A DNA stretch of 64,000 nt from Corynebacterium spheniscorum (GCF_900113445.1 NZ_FOPJ01000001.1:124001-188000); one strand, 5' to 3'; counted from the stretch's first letter, positions 34,572 to 48,020 are shown. Notes: generated from the letters alone by a model not told the origin. Translations and numbers: made by a program.

Positions 34572-36185
34572 GTGACTCAAGTCCTTGGATTCCTAGCCAC
34601 CAACCCACTTCTCGCCCTCGTGCTCATCATGGCCGTGGGCCTGGCGCTGGGCAAAGTCCGCATCTTCGGGCTCTCTTTGGGGGCCGCCGCGGTGCTTTTC
34701 GTCGCCATTGCGCTGTCCACCGCGAACCCCGAGATCACCGTCCCACCTTTGCTCTTCCAAATGGGCCTGGCGATGTTCGTCTACGCGATCGGACTTTCCG
34801 CTGGCGAACGTTTCTTCGCCGAATTCAAAGACCGCGGCTGGAAACTCAACCTCTTCCTCATCCTCCTGCTGATGGCACTGGTGGCCCTGGCCTGGGGGCT
34901 GGTCACCATCTTCCACCTCAAGCACACCACCGGTGCCGGCATGTTCGCCGGCGCGCTGAGCTCCACCCCAGGTATGGCCGCCATTGTTTCCATGGTGCGC
35001 GGCACCACCCCAGAGCTCGCCGCGGAACCAGTGATCGGCTACTCCCTGGCCTATCCCGGCGGCGTGCTGGGCGCCATTTTGGTGGCCGCCATTGGCGCGA
35101 AGGTCTTCAAAGTGGATCACCGCGCCGACGCCCGCAAAGAAGGCCTCCTGCCCGGCCCGCTGCTGACCCAAGGCATCCGTATTCGCCCGGGTCTTTCCGG
35201 CACCTTAGGTGAACTTTCGCAGCTTACCGGCGTGCAGATTATTGCCACCCGCATCGTCAAGGATGAAAAGCACCATGAGCTAGCCGAGCCCAGCGACCCG
35301 ATCCGCCCCGGGGAAGTCATTGTTATTAATGGCACCCGCGAAAATATTGATTGCGCCAGCGAGATCCTCGGCGAACAGGTCGATGTCGAAATCGATGGCA
35401 CCGACCTGCTCTACCAACGCTTCACGGTCTCTAGCTCCGCAGTTGCCGGGCATGCGATTAAAGACCTCAACACCACCTCCCGCGGCTTCCTCATTTCCCG
35501 CCTGCGCCGCGGCGATTCCGATGTGGTACCCAGCCAAGATGCGGTGCTGAATTACTCCGACCGTGTGCTGGTGGTCGCCCCGGAACACATGATGGATCGC
35601 ATCCGCGGTTTCCTGGGGGATTCCGAACGCCGCCTAGCCGAAGTAGACCTCCTTTCCTTCGCGCTTGGCCTCACCCTCGGCCTGCTCGTTGGTGCCATCC
35701 CGATCCCGCTTCCTGGCGGCAATGTTCTTAACCTCGGCTTCGGCGGCGGACCCATCGTCGTAGGCCTGATCCTCGGCGCCCTACAACGCAGCGGCCCTAT
35801 CCAATGGCAATTGCCGTATCACGCCAATCGCACCATCTCCACGCTCGGTTTGGTGCTCTTCTTAGCCGGCGTGGGGACCACCGCCGGCGCTGGTTTCCGC
35901 TCTGCACTCACGGACCCAGAGTCCCTGAAATTCATTGCGGTGGGCTTTATTATCACCGTTGCATCCGCCTTGGTCTGCGGGCTCGCCGGCCGCTGGATTT
36001 TGCACCTTACCTGGGATGAATCCATGGGTGTCGCCGCCGGCATGACCACCAACCCGGCGATCATCTCCTATCTCAATGGCCAAACCGGCACCGAGCTTGC
36101 CACCCGCGGTTATGCCACCGTGTACCCCTCCGCCATGATCGGCAAGATCATTGCCTGCCAGGTGCTACTGATTCTGCTCACCTAG
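34572..36185 (+). CDS. AspT/YidE-family transporter, SucE-like
   Basis: A 537-residue carrier with the family plan: about five transmembrane segments, two cytoplasmic RCK_C (TrkA_C) domains near residues 205-370, then five or six more segments. The family includes the aspartate:alanine exchanger AspT and the succinate exporter SucE of C. glutamicum, which is nearly the same size. Export of a dicarboxylate is a fair guess; the true substrate is not shown by the sequence. The GTG at 34572 follows AGGAGG by 13 nt, rather far. It interrupts the tsaE-tsaB pair. Confidence 0.8.
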   Translation: MTQVLGFLATNPLLALVLIMAVGLALGKVRIFGLSLGAAAVLFVAIALSTANPEITVPPLLFQMGLAMFVYAIGLSAGERFFAEFKDRGWKLNLFLILLLMALVALAWGLVTIFHLKHTTGAGMFAGALSSTPGMAAIVSMVRGTTPELAAEPVIGYSLAYPGGVLGAILVAAIGAKVFKVDHRADARKEGLLPGPLLTQGIRIRPGLSGTLGELSQLTGVQIIATRIVKDEKHHELAEPSDPIRPGEVIVINGTRENIDCASEILGEQVDVEIDGTDLLYQRFTVSSSAVAGHAIKDLNTTSRGFLISRLRRGDSDVVPSQDAVLNYSDRVLVVAPEHMMDRIRGFLGDSERRLAEVDLLSFALGLTLGLLVGAIPIPLPGGNVLNLGFGGGPIVVGLILGALQRSGPIQWQLPYHANRTISTLGLVLFLAGVGTTAGAGFRSALTDPESLKFIAVGFIITVASALVCGLAGRWILHLTWDESMGVAAGMTTNPAIISYLNGQTGTELATRGYATVYPSAMIGKIIACQVLLILLT

Positions 36186-36205
36186 CCTGGCCTACACTAA
36201 ACCAC

Positions 36206-36889
36206 GTGCTTGTTCTCGCGATTGATACCGCCACCACCGACCTGGTCACTGGGCTTGTCGACACCAACACGCAACAGACCTGGGAGAACACCCTGCATTC
36301 CAGCCGCCACCACAACGAAGCCCTCGTACCCTGCGTCCAGGAACTCCTGCGCAGCGCTCACACCAGCTTCGAGCATCTCGGCGCCATTGTGGTGGGCTGC
36401 GGCCCCGGCCCCTTCACCGGCCTGCGGGTAGGCATGGCCACCGCCCAAGCCTTCGGCGACGCCCTTGACATCCCCGTGCACGGCGTGTGCACCCACGACG
36501 CCATCGCACAGGCCGCCCGCCACGCGCACCCGCATGCCCAGCGCCTCTTGGTGTGCACAGATGCGCGCCGCCGCGAAACCTATTGGGCCAGCTACCAGGG
36601 CCCCGCGCGCCTCGAGGGCCCCGGCGTCATCAAACCCGATGCCCTTGATTGCACTTCCTATGACCTCATCTCCATCCCCGAGGCCATGCGCGAAAAATTC
36701 GATGTACCCAACAGCACCCAGATTATCGAGCAGCCGCCCACACCGCGGGCTTTAATCGAGATCGTGGACTTAGGTTCCACACCCGCGCCGCTGGTCCCGC
36801 TGTACCTTCGCAGGCCGGACGCGGTGGAGCCGAGTAGCAAGCCATTAAGTCGTGCTATTCCCGCGGAATTTAGAGAGCAATCTCGATGA
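36206..36889 (+). CDS. tsaB: TsaB, t6A complex scaffold
   Basis: TsaB is the ASKHA-fold partner of TsaD in tRNA t6A synthesis; it lacks the TsaD metal site. The 227-residue product begins with LVLAIDTATTDLVTGLV and has the GPGPFTGLRVGMATAQAF segment of the family. The start codon is GTG. Its end overlaps rimI by 4 nt (ATGA), and rimI overlaps tsaD the same way, so the three are translationally coupled. Confidence 0.93.
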   Translation: MLVLAIDTATTDLVTGLVDTNTQQTWENTLHSSRHHNEALVPCVQELLRSAHTSFEHLGAIVVGCGPGPFTGLRVGMATAQAFGDALDIPVHGVCTHDAIAQAARHAHPHAQRLLVCTDARRRETYWASYQGPARLEGPGVIKPDALDCTSYDLISIPEAMREKFDVPNSTQIIEQPPTPRALIEIVDLGSTPAPLVPLYLRRPDAVEPSSKPLSRAIPAEFREQSR

Positions 36890-37347
36890 GGACACTCAGC
36901 GATTTCGATGCCCCGCGCTGCGCTGAGCTAGAAACCCAGCTTTTCCCCGGCGATGATCCTTGGCCCACCGAAGCTTTTCGCGAGGCCTTCAACCAAGCCC
37001 ACACCATCTATATCGGCGAAGATGACCCCGAAACCGGAACACTTATCGGCTACGCCGGCATCGCCGCCATGGGCCCAGCTGATGCCCCGGAATTCGAAAT
37101 CCACACCATTGGGGTGGACCCGGCTTATCAACGCCGCGGAATCGGTCGGCGCTTAATGGCCGAATTGCTGCGCATCGCCGATCACTATGGCGCCCCCATT
37201 TTCCTTGAGGTGCGCACCGATAATGAACCCGCCATCACCCTTTATGAGAACCTAGGTTTTCAACGTTTAGGGGTGCGCCGGAATTATTATCAGCCCTCCG
37301 GTGCTGATGCTTACACCATGAAAAGAGAGGCGAAACCACAGCCATGA
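36886..37347 (+). CDS. rimI: Ribosomal-protein-alanine N-acetyltransferase-like GNAT
   Basis: GNAT-fold acetyltransferase, annotated by context as RimI, which acetylates the N-terminus of ribosomal protein S18 in model bacteria. The 153-residue product has the acetyl-CoA loop [19 protein letters not shown] and the [20 protein letters not shown] segment. It lies between tsaB and tsaD with 4-nt overlaps on both sides. Substrate specificity in this organism is inferred only. Confidence 0.88.
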   Translation: MRTLSDFDAPRCAELETQLFPGDDPWPTEAFREAFNQAHTIYIGEDDPETGTLIGYAGIAAMGPADAPEFEIHTIGVDPAYQRRGIGRRLMAELLRIADHYGAPIFLEVRTDNEPAITLYENLGFQRLGVRRNYYQPSGADAYTMKREAKPQP

Positions 37348-38381
37348 TCATCTTGGGTATTGAAAGCTCCTGCGATGAAACCGGAGTAGGCATTGTGCGC
37401 CTTAACCAAGAAACCGGTGATACCGAAATCCTGGCCGACCAGGTAGCTAGCTCCATGGAAGAACACGCCCGCTTCGGCGGTGTGGTCCCCGAAATCGCCA
37501 GCCGCGCACACCTCGAAGCCATGCGCCCTGTCATGCGTGCCGCTCTAGCCGAAGCCGGCATCACCCGCCCCGATGCCGTAGCTGCCACCGTTGGGCCCGG
37601 CCTTGCCGGTGCCCTCTTAGTTGGCGCTAGTGCCGCCAAAGCCTATGCCGCCGCCTGGGAAGTGCCCTTTTATGGTGTTAACCACCTCGGCGGACATGTG
37701 GCAGTAGCCAACCTCGAAGGCGCCCCCCTAGGCCACAGCATTGCCTTGTTGGTCTCCGGCGGGCACACCCAAATCCTAGAAGTCGATGCCGTTGGTAAAC
37801 CCATGCGCGAACTCGGCAGCACCCTCGATGACGCTGCCGGAGAAGCCTATGACAAAGTCGCCCGACTCCTCGGCTTGGGCTACCCCGGTGGCCCCGTCAT
37901 CGACCGCCTTGCCGCCCAGGGCAACCCCAAAGCCATCGCCTTCCCCCGCGGGCTCATGAAGAAATCCGACGCCCCCTACGACTTCTCTTTTTCCGGGCTC
38001 AAAACCGCCGTGGCCCGCTACGTCGAAGCCGCCGAACGTGAAGAACGCACCATCGACATGGCCGATGTGTGTGCCTCCTTCCAAGAAGCTGTCTGCGATG
38101 TGCTGACCCGCAAAGCAGTGCGCGCCTGTGAGGACACCGGCGCGCAGGTACTGCTTCTTGGCGGTGGGGTGGCAGCTAATAGTCGCCTCCGCGAACTTGC
38201 TGCCCAGCGCTGCCAAGAACACGGCATCGAACTTCGCGTCCCCCGCTTCAAGCTATGCACCGATAATGGCGTGATGATCGCCGCCCTAGCCGCGCAGCTG
38301 ATTTATGAAGGCGCTAAGCCTTCTAGCTACGCGGTGGGCACCGACCCCAGCTTGGAAGTGGAAATCCCCCTGGTGAACTAG
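37344..38381 (+). CDS. tsaD: TsaD, tRNA N6-threonylcarbamoyltransferase
   Basis: Transfers the threonylcarbamoyl group to A37 of ANN-decoding tRNAs. The 345-residue product begins [15 protein letters not shown] and has the metal-binding His114 and His118 in [10 protein letters not shown], then [10 protein letters not shown]. The stop codon overlaps the stop of the convergent ABC transporter gene by 4 bp, leaving no room for a terminator. In mycobacteria groES follows directly; here the ABC pair intervenes. Confidence 0.95.
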   Translation: MIILGIESSCDETGVGIVRLNQETGDTEILADQVASSMEEHARFGGVVPEIASRAHLEAMRPVMRAALAEAGITRPDAVAATVGPGLAGALLVGASAAKAYAAAWEVPFYGVNHLGGHVAVANLEGAPLGHSIALLVSGGHTQILEVDAVGKPMRELGSTLDDAAGEAYDKVARLLGLGYPGGPVIDRLAAQGNPKAIAFPRGLMKKSDAPYDFSFSGLKTAVARYVEAAEREERTIDMADVCASFQEAVCDVLTRKAVRACEDTGAQVLLLGGGVAANSRLRELAAQRCQEHGIELRVPRFKLCTDNGVMIAALAAQLIYEGAKPSSYAVGTDPSLEVEIPLVN

Positions 38382-40132
38382 CTGTGGCTTTCCACCTCAT
38401 CCAAACGCCAATTCTCACCGGCCTCATGATCCGCCAGGAAGCGGGCATAGATACCAGAGCGTGCCGCTAATTCTTGGTGCGTGCCTTCATCATCAATACG
38501 GCCTTCTTGGTTAAAGACCACAATCTTATCGGCACGGGTCACCGTGGATAAGCGGTGCGCAATCAACACCGTGGTCCTACCAGCAGAAAGCTCATGGATC
38601 GCGGCAGTCACCGCAGCTTCATTAGCACCATCTAAGGATGCGGTGACCTCATCAAGCAGCAGCACCGGGGCATCCTTTAAGAAAGCCCGCGCAATCGCTA
38701 CACGTTGACGCTCACCACCAGAGAGGCGACGGCCACCTTCACCCACTTCGGCATCCCACCCACCAGGTAGGCGCCCAATGACCTCATCAAGCCGCGCGCG
38801 CCGGGCGGCTTCCGCTAATTGTTCATCCGTGGCATCCGGTAAGCCCAGGCGCACATTTTCCTTAATGCTGCCTTCAAAAAGGTACACGTCCTGGAAGACC
38901 ATGGAGGTCATCTCCATAACCTGATCGGTACCCAGGTCGCGCACATCCGCGCCACCAATGCGTACCGCACCTTCATTGACATCATGGAAGCGCGCGATCA
39001 GCCGAAGCAGCGTAGATTTACCACAACCTGAAGGGCCTACCAGCGCGGTCACCGTGTTGCCGGGCAGGTGCAATGAGACATCGTTGAGCACCCTGTTATT
39101 CGGCCCATAACCGAAGCTCACATGCTCAATATCAATGGAATTATCCTTAGCCTGCGCCCGCTTATTCGGGGCTGGTTCCGGCACTGACGGGGCATCCACC
39201 ACAATGGCCGCAATGGTTTCAATATTGGCCTTGATCCCGGTTAATTCAGATAGATAGGGAGGCAATAAGGACAGCGGTTGTGCAAAGCGCACACAGAATA
39301 GGGCCAGCGTTGTAAAGGTGGCGATATCCAATTCGCCATGCAGCAGCAGGTACAGTCCCACACCAATAGCCACCACCAAGGTGCCCTGGATAAAGAGCAT
39401 GGCGCTCAGCATCGGGGTGGAGCGGTTCTTCAAACCATCGAGCATGGCCTGATTATTTTTATCAATCGCAGCGCGCACCCGGTCCATACCGCGATCCCCA
39501 CCAGCGGCACGGAATACTGACTGCAGCGCACCGAATTCTAGGACCCGTCGGCTAATTTCCTCATCCGAAGAACCCTCCAGGGCAATAGCGCGGGTGGATA
39601 CGCGGTTAATCCAGCGCTGCAGGAGGTAGTAGATGGGAATGGCAATGGTGAGCACCACAGCCATACGCCACTCGTAGATATACATGCCAATTAAGATCAC
39701 CACCGGGGTGACCACATTGATCACGATCTGCGGCAGAATAATCACCGGCAGGTGCGAAAGACCACTGGGCGCATTTAAGGTTGCGTGGCTGACCTTGGTT
39801 GCGGAATCAGCGCGGAACCAACCCAAGGGCAGATCCACAATGCGGTTACCGGAACGTGCGGTGAGATCCAGCATGTCATCCATGCACACCTTGTAGGCAT
39901 GCAGGGAAGTAAAGAAGTGCACGATCAGCGAAGCCGCGCCGGTCAAACCAACCGCGAGGAACCAGCGGCTAGAAGAGCCGAAGCCCTCGAGCATGAGGGA
40001 GCGAAGCAGTGGCACCAACAAGATGATGGTGATGCCCTGAAGAATCGAAGAGATACTAAAGAGCAGGGCCAATAACCGCAGTTGAGATTTACGGCCAAGA
40101 CAGAGTTCATAGCGGTGAAGCATGGTCATCAT
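38378..40132 (-). CDS. ABC half-transporter, second subunit (IrtB/YbtQ-like)
   Basis: A 584-residue half-transporter with a six-helix ABC exporter-type membrane domain then a nucleotide-binding domain: Walker [15 protein letters not shown], signature [12 protein letters not shown] and Walker [13 protein letters not shown]. It starts with an ATGA overlap on the upstream half-transporter at 40132, so the two should form a heterodimer. The nearest well-known pairs with this layout are IrtA/IrtB and YbtP/YbtQ, exporter-fold proteins that import iron siderophores. That link is inference. The stop overlaps the tsaD stop. Confidence 0.85.
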   Translation of the reverse strand: MMTMLHRYELCLGRKSQLRLLALLFSISSILQGITIILLVPLLRSLMLEGFGSSSRWFLAVGLTGAASLIVHFFTSLHAYKVCMDDMLDLTARSGNRIVDLPLGWFRADSATKVSHATLNAPSGLSHLPVIILPQIVINVVTPVVILIGMYIYEWRMAVVLTIAIPIYYLLQRWINRVSTRAIALEGSSDEEISRRVLEFGALQSVFRAAGGDRGMDRVRAAIDKNNQAMLDGLKNRSTPMLSAMLFIQGTLVVAIGVGLYLLLHGELDIATFTTLALFCVRFAQPLSLLPPYLSELTGIKANIETIAAIVVDAPSVPEPAPNKRAQAKDNSIDIEHVSFGYGPNNRVLNDVSLHLPGNTVTALVGPSGCGKSTLLRLIARFHDVNEGAVRIGGADVRDLGTDQVMEMTSMVFQDVYLFEGSIKENVRLGLPDATDEQLAEAARRARLDEVIGRLPGGWDAEVGEGGRRLSGGERQRVAIARAFLKDAPVLLLDEVTASLDGANEAAVTAAIHELSAGRTTVLIAHRLSTVTRADKIVVFNQEGRIDDEGTHQELAARSGIYARFLADHEAGENWRLDEVESHS

Positions 40133-41946
40133 TGCTGGGCCTCCCACAGCGTTGCATACATATCGCCCTTGGCGAGAAGTTCATCGTGGGTTCCAGATTC
40201 CACAACCTTGCCGGAATCCAGAACGAGAATATTGTCGGCACCAACCACGGTGGCTAGCCGGTGCGCCACCACAATCACGGTGCGCCCCTTAGCTAATTCC
40301 GCGATAGCCTCTTGGATTTCACGTTCCGAGTGCGGGTCCGCCCAGGCAGTTGCCTCATCGAGCAATAGCACTGGGGCATCCCGGAGGAAAGCGCGGGCTA
40401 AGGAGACACGCTGCTGTTCACCACCGGAGAGATACGCACCTTCATCGGCAGCATTCTCATCACCACTTAAACCGCCCACGACGGTGTCATAGCCATGCGG
40501 TAGTCGCATAATGCGATCGTGGATGCGGGCGCGTTTCGCGGCGAGCTCAATATCGGCGGTGGTGGCTTCCGGATGGCCCAGCGCAATATTTTCGCGGATC
40601 GTGTCATTAATGAGGCTGACGTCTTGGTCCACAATCGCCAGGTGAGCTAAAAGCTCCTCATCATTGGCTTGGCGGATATCCACCCCGCCGACATAAATCG
40701 CCCCACCGGTGACATCATAGGAACGCGAGATCAACCGGGTGAGCGTGGTTTTACCAGAACCCGAAGGTCCCACCAAAGCCGTGGTAGTACCGGCCGGGAA
40801 GGTGGCGCTTAAGTGATCAATGACTGGGTGCGTGCCGTCATAGCTGAAGCTGACGTCTTCGAAACGCACATCCAAACCACGGGTATCAGGTAGGGCAGTG
40901 GGGTGCTCGGCCAGCGGTAGGGGATCTAGGTCCAAGACATCTTGGAGGCGTTGTGCTGATTCCATGCCCGCAGAGATCAGGTGGATAAGCGGAACTAGGG
41001 AAAGCACGCCACCAGGAAGGGCAATGCTGATGGTCAAGAAGGCAGCGATAAGAGCCGGGTCAGCATCAAAGAAGTGGATAACCATCCAAGAGAAGAAGAT
41101 GATGGCGGGCAACATGCCGGCGGGGTTGAGGATCGCTAGGCCAAGGGATTGGCTACGCCCACCCTTGGTCATCCATTCGCGCATCTTCTCGATGAAGTTT
41201 TCTTGGGCGGCGTTGAAGCGTTCAAAAATTTTTCCGGTGCCGCTGAAGTTCTTCACCACCGTGATGCCATCAACTAATTCCACCAGTGCCTGGGAGATGC
41301 GCCCCTGCGCACTCATGAACATCTCGGTGGATTCTTCTAGGTTCTTCGGCCGAATGGCTGAGAAAATAGCCATTGCGGTGCCGAACCACAGCAGCATGCC
41401 TAGCGCGAAGCGCCAGTCATAGTAGAAGAGGATGACGAACCCCAAGATTGGGCCAGCCAGCGCATTGCCTAATTCAGCTGGGCCGTGGGCAATCAAGGTG
41501 TGGATATTAGCCACATCTTCTTTGAGTGTTTTCTTGATATTGCCGGAGTTGGTATCTGCGAACCATCCCAGTGGGGTTATGGAGAGTTTTTTGGCGATGC
41601 GGGTGCGTAACCTGGCGCGATAATCAGCCTCAATTTTGTGGCTCCAGCCAGTGACCCCATTAACCAAGAGGTTGCCCAGGGCAAGGCAGATGGTGGTGGC
41701 AATAATCCAGCCCACCACATAGCCGGTGCTGAGCTCATCGCGGTGGAGGGCGATCTCAGCAATGGCTACAGCTGGGACAAGGAGTAGCCCGCCGCCAATA
41801 AAGGAGAGGATCAGCCCGATAATCATCTGGGTTTTCACCGGGGCCAGCATCTTCTTAAGAGCCGGCATACTGGTGGTTTGTTTATCGGCCGGCGGTGCGG
41901 CGGCTTGTTCCTCGCTTAAGGAGTCAGTCGAAACGGGGGTGCTCAT
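40129..41946 (-). CDS. ABC half-transporter, first subunit (IrtA/YbtP-like)
   Basis: A 605-residue half-transporter: a charged N-terminal stretch of about 30 residues, six transmembrane helices, then an ATPase domain with Walker A GPSGSGKTTLTRLI, signature LSGGEQQRVSLA and Walker B VLLLDEATAWADPHSE. The ATAxADP ending is like that of siderophore-linked exporter-fold transporters. It is the promoter-proximal gene of the pair. AAAGG lies about 14 nt before the ATG. A perfect 14-bp palindrome is centred 81 bp upstream of the start. Nothing else in the window makes or uses siderophores. Confidence 0.83.
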   Translation of the reverse strand: MSTPVSTDSLSEEQAAAPPADKQTTSMPALKKMLAPVKTQMIIGLILSFIGGGLLLVPAVAIAEIALHRDELSTGYVVGWIIATTICLALGNLLVNGVTGWSHKIEADYRARLRTRIAKKLSITPLGWFADTNSGNIKKTLKEDVANIHTLIAHGPAELGNALAGPILGFVILFYYDWRFALGMLLWFGTAMAIFSAIRPKNLEESTEMFMSAQGRISQALVELVDGITVVKNFSGTGKIFERFNAAQENFIEKMREWMTKGGRSQSLGLAILNPAGMLPAIIFFSWMVIHFFDADPALIAAFLTISIALPGGVLSLVPLIHLISAGMESAQRLQDVLDLDPLPLAEHPTALPDTRGLDVRFEDVSFSYDGTHPVIDHLSATFPAGTTTALVGPSGSGKTTLTRLISRSYDVTGGAIYVGGVDIRQANDEELLAHLAIVDQDVSLINDTIRENIALGHPEATTADIELAAKRARIHDRIMRLPHGYDTVVGGLSGDENAADEGAYLSGGEQQRVSLARAFLRDAPVLLLDEATAWADPHSEREIQEAIAELAKGRTVIVVAHRLATVVGADNILVLDSGKVVESGTHDELLAKGDMYATLWEAQQ

Positions 41947-42020
41947 GAGAGCTGATGCACCTTTCTGAAGTTCTTCAAAGCGGATGTCTTAAGCATGTGC
42001 TCTATTTTTCACGGCACTGA

Positions 42021-42034
42021 GTATACATGTATAC
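42021..42034. promoter_or_regulatory. Perfect 14-bp palindrome upstream of the ABC pair
   Basis: GTATACATGTATAC is fully self-complementary and lies in an AT-rich patch upstream of the minus-strand ABC genes and 200 bp before groES. The minus-strand TATACA/TATACT within it could serve as -10 elements. It looks like a dimeric repressor site; the regulator is not in the window. Confidence 0.6.
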
Positions 42035-42101
42035 AAAGTCTTGCCTAATGCAATAGTGAAAGGCTATCACATAGCTTCAGAATGCCCGGTGCGTTGAAGA
42101 C

Positions 42102-42128
42102 TTGGCACTCGCAAGGGTAGAGTGCCAG
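42102..42128. promoter_or_regulatory. CIRCE element (HrcA operator)
   Basis: TTGGCACTC-N9-GAGTGCCAG, with exactly nine bases between the arms, matches the CIRCE consensus with small changes at the outer ends. It lies 100 bp before groES and indicates heat-shock control by HrcA. Confidence 0.9.
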
Positions 42129-42226
42129 GAGGTTGTTTGACCCACAGTTGTTCACCCGCGACGACGGCTGTGCTGGACACCGCAACCGGCACATAAATCC
42201 CTGAATATTTGCACGGAGGAAGAATC

Positions 42227-44151
<1,925 letters not shown>

Positions 44152-44171
44152 TAAGTGGAGAGTGAACTATT

Positions 44172-44208
44172 AAAACCCTCTGCCTTCGGGTAGGGGGTTT
44201 TCTATTTC
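44172..44208 (+). terminator. Terminator after groEL1
   Basis: AAAACCCTCT pairs with AGGGGGTTTT around a GCCTTCGGGT apex, then TCTATTT follows. It is a good intrinsic terminator for the groESL operon. Confidence 0.88.
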
Positions 44209-44377
44209 CAACATGCCGCTGAGCAGTGCAAACTCTATTTGATGTTCGAGAGTAGGAAATTATTCCTCTGCACTGACCCAGGCGGTGGGTAGAATAACTT
44301 CACGAAGCACGACATTTGCTAGTTTTCCCGGCACTACTTTCCATCCGTTACTTCTCCCCGCGAAAGGTCACGATCTC

Positions 44378-44947
44378 GTGAGCGATACCGAGTTAGAGCT
44401 TGCTCAGCTCGTTCCCGACGCCGCGGCCGGGGACCAAAAGGCATTGCAACGGATCATGCACATTATCCACCCGCCAGTGCTGCGCTATGCGCGTGCGCGG
44501 GTCGGCGGTGGGCGCCACCCCACCCCGGAAGATATTGCCCAAGAGGTGTGCCTCGCGGTGGCGACATCCATTGGCAATTATGTGGACCAGGGCCGCCCCT
44601 TTATGGCTTATGTTTATGGCATTGCCTATAACAAAGTGGCGGATGCGCACCGCGCCATGTCGCGGGATCACTCCCATCCCACCGATGAGCTCCCCGATAG
44701 TCCGGATATGCGTAATAATCCGGAGGAATTTGCGCTGGTCAGCGACGGTAGTAACAGAGTGCGCCTTTTGCTCGATTCATTAAGTGAGAAGGCCCGCGAC
44801 ATCGTGATTCTACGTGTGTTCGTGGGATTATCCGCGGAAGAAACCGCCGCCATTGTGGGCAGCACTGCTGGTGCTGTTCGGGTCGCTCAACACCGCGCTC
44901 TTGCAGCTTTGCGCAAAAACCTGGAAAACGAGGAGCAAGTTCAGTGA
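44378..44947 (+). CDS. sigD: ECF sigma factor SigD
   Basis: Extracytoplasmic-function sigma factor that redirects RNA polymerase; in C. glutamicum SigD controls cell-wall (mycolate) genes. The 189-residue product has region 2 (PEDIAQEVCLAVATSIGNYV, FMAYVYGIAYNKVADAHR) and region 4 (LSEKARDIVILRVFVGLS, AGAVRVAQHRALAALRK). I chose the GTG at 44378 since GAAAGG lies 10 nt upstream; the open frame before it has no sigma sequence. It overlaps the anti-sigma gene by 4 nt (GTGA). No whiB gene lies between groEL1 and sigD. Confidence 0.94.
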   Translation: MSDTELELAQLVPDAAAGDQKALQRIMHIIHPPVLRYARARVGGGRHPTPEDIAQEVCLAVATSIGNYVDQGRPFMAYVYGIAYNKVADAHRAMSRDHSHPTDELPDSPDMRNNPEEFALVSDGSNRVRLLLDSLSEKARDIVILRVFVGLSAEETAAIVGSTAGAVRVAQHRALAALRKNLENEEQVQ

Positions 44948-45807
44948 CGAGACGTCATGACGAAGGCACATACCCCGACTCGGGGCATGGTGAGTTCGAG
45001 GCTATCCAATCCACTGATGCCTTCCTTGATGCGCTTGCCCGCGGTGAAGACCCCAGCAGTGGTGAGGACCCATTAGCGAACGCGCTGTTAGGTATGCGCG
45101 CTGAGGTTAATGCCCAGATGCCGTCTGCACCGACCCTGGCTGAGCTGGGACTGGTGGAAGGCGTGGCCTCAATCTCGCGTGAGCGAACGAAGCGGCGTAC
45201 TTTCCTGCCTTTCCGAGCCACCCGATCTCGAGAAGCGAAAAAACCGCACCCATTTGTACATGGGATGATTGGCGCGGCCGCAGCCACTTTGGTGATTGCC
45301 GGTGGCGGGGCGGCGCTGTATAACAGCACCCCGGATTCGTCCCTGTATCCTATTTCTGAGCACTTCTTTAGCGATCGCAAAGCCATTGTGGAATTAGCGG
45401 GAACCCTAGGGGAGCTTGATGATCGCGCCACCGAGGGGGATATCGCTGGGACCCGGGCGTTGGTGGAGCAAATGCGCGCCGTTATTAAGGATGCGCAGCG
45501 TTTAGGCAATAGCAACCCGGCGACCACGACGCGCACCATCCCGCCGGCACCGCCGAGCACCGAGGTGCTTACCGAAACCACGACGGTAACCGAACCCACC
45601 ACCGAGGTTCAGGTAGCCACCGAAACGGTGACGGTTACGGTAGTGTCCCCTACCAGCCCGAGCCCCTCGCCGAGCACCACGCCTACGACCACCCCGCCTG
45701 AGGGAAGCCCTGTGCCCCCTGAAGAGGGTGGAGCTGGTTCCCCGCAGGAACCTCAGCCGGCACCGCCCGCCGGGGAACGCCCCGCTCCGCCGGCACCTGG
45801 TGAATAA
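44944..45807 (+). CDS. rsdA: Anti-sigma-D factor RsdA
   Basis: Membrane-bound inhibitor of SigD. The 287-residue product has a cytoplasmic N-terminal sigma-binding part (TDAFLDALARGEDPSSGEDPLANALL) and one transmembrane segment near residues 104-124. The outer part is a Thr/Val/Pro-rich low-complexity region ending in Pro-Ala repeats. Release of SigD probably needs regulated proteolysis, as for other anti-sigmas of this type. The GTG start overlaps the sigD stop, so the two are made in a fixed ratio. Confidence 0.9.
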   Translation: MTRRHDEGTYPDSGHGEFEAIQSTDAFLDALARGEDPSSGEDPLANALLGMRAEVNAQMPSAPTLAELGLVEGVASISRERTKRRTFLPFRATRSREAKKPHPFVHGMIGAAAATLVIAGGGAALYNSTPDSSLYPISEHFFSDRKAIVELAGTLGELDDRATEGDIAGTRALVEQMRAVIKDAQRLGNSNPATTTRTIPPAPPSTEVLTETTTVTEPTTEVQVATETVTVTVVSPTSPSPSPSTTPTTTPPEGSPVPPEEGGAGSPQEPQPAPPAGERPAPPAPGE

Positions 45808-45821
45808 AGCATGAAAAGAAG

Positions 45822-45857
45822 AAGGGTGAGTACCGAAAAAACGGTGCTCACCCTTTT
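45822..45857. terminator. Bidirectional terminator after rsdA
   Basis: AAGGGTGAGTACCG and CGGTGCTCACCCTT surround an A6 loop (one mismatch), followed by TT. It lies between convergent rsdA and the DUF5319 gene and can serve both. Confidence 0.88.
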
Positions 45858-45899
45858 GCTATGCCCAGCTGTGGGATGGGTTGTGCGGCAGGCGGGGGC

Positions 45900-46271
45900 T
45901 TAGACGCGGCGGTAACCATCCGCGTAGCCGAGCGCATAATCCCAGGTCACGTATTGCTCTGGGATGGGCTCCGCGCCGGGCTCGTGAACTGGGGAAAGCT
46001 CGCCGGCGAGCATGGCGCGCATATTGGTGGCGAGGATCTCCCAATCGTAGAAGTGGAAGTCTTCGCAGTCCTCGCAATAAAAAACGATGCCGCGGATGCC
46101 GCGGGGGGAGAGGATCTGGGCGAAGAAAGCTAAACGTTCAAGATCCGCCTCGATGGAGCGCCGCTCCTGGTCGCTCAACGGCTCTGGACGCTCCTCATCA
46201 CTAAGGAAGGAGGCAGGATCATTCGGATCATCAGCGAAGGGATCGCGGGGCATCATAGAGTCGAAGGTCAC
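45900..46271 (-). CDS. DUF5319-family protein
   Basis: A 123-residue acidic cytoplasmic protein of unknown function. It has DPFADDPNDPASFLSDEE near the start, a Cys pair in VFYCEDCEDFHFYDWEIL and YVTWDYALGYADGYR at the end. It resembles M. tuberculosis Rv3412, which sits in the same spot between sigD and guaB2. The CxxC-type pair suggests metal or redox chemistry, but that is not established. I chose the GTG at 46271 because AAGG lies 8 nt upstream; a GTG at 46280 is also in frame. Confidence 0.82.
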   Translation of the reverse strand: MTFDSMMPRDPFADDPNDPASFLSDEERPEPLSDQERRSIEADLERLAFFAQILSPRGIRGIVFYCEDCEDFHFYDWEILATNMRAMLAGELSPVHEPGAEPIPEQYVTWDYALGYADGYRRV

Positions 46272-46316
46272 AAGCGCCACCTTAACGGCTTAGAGGTTGT
46301 TCCCTCAAGGCACTAA

Positions 46317-47888
<1,572 letters not shown>

Positions 47889-48020
47889 GTTTATTGGCTC
47901 CTAGCGGCCCTCGATCCGCCTTGTGTGGGGGATCGGTTCCCCCTGGTGGGGACTGAGTTCCCCTTAAGGGACGAGGGACGCTAGATACAGCCGCTCTGCA
48001 GAAAAGAGAAAGCACAGCTC

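Noticed and set aside
42030..42048. DtxR iron box upstream of the ABC genes
   Set aside because: Only one half resembles the 19-bp consensus; the match is too weak to list as a site.
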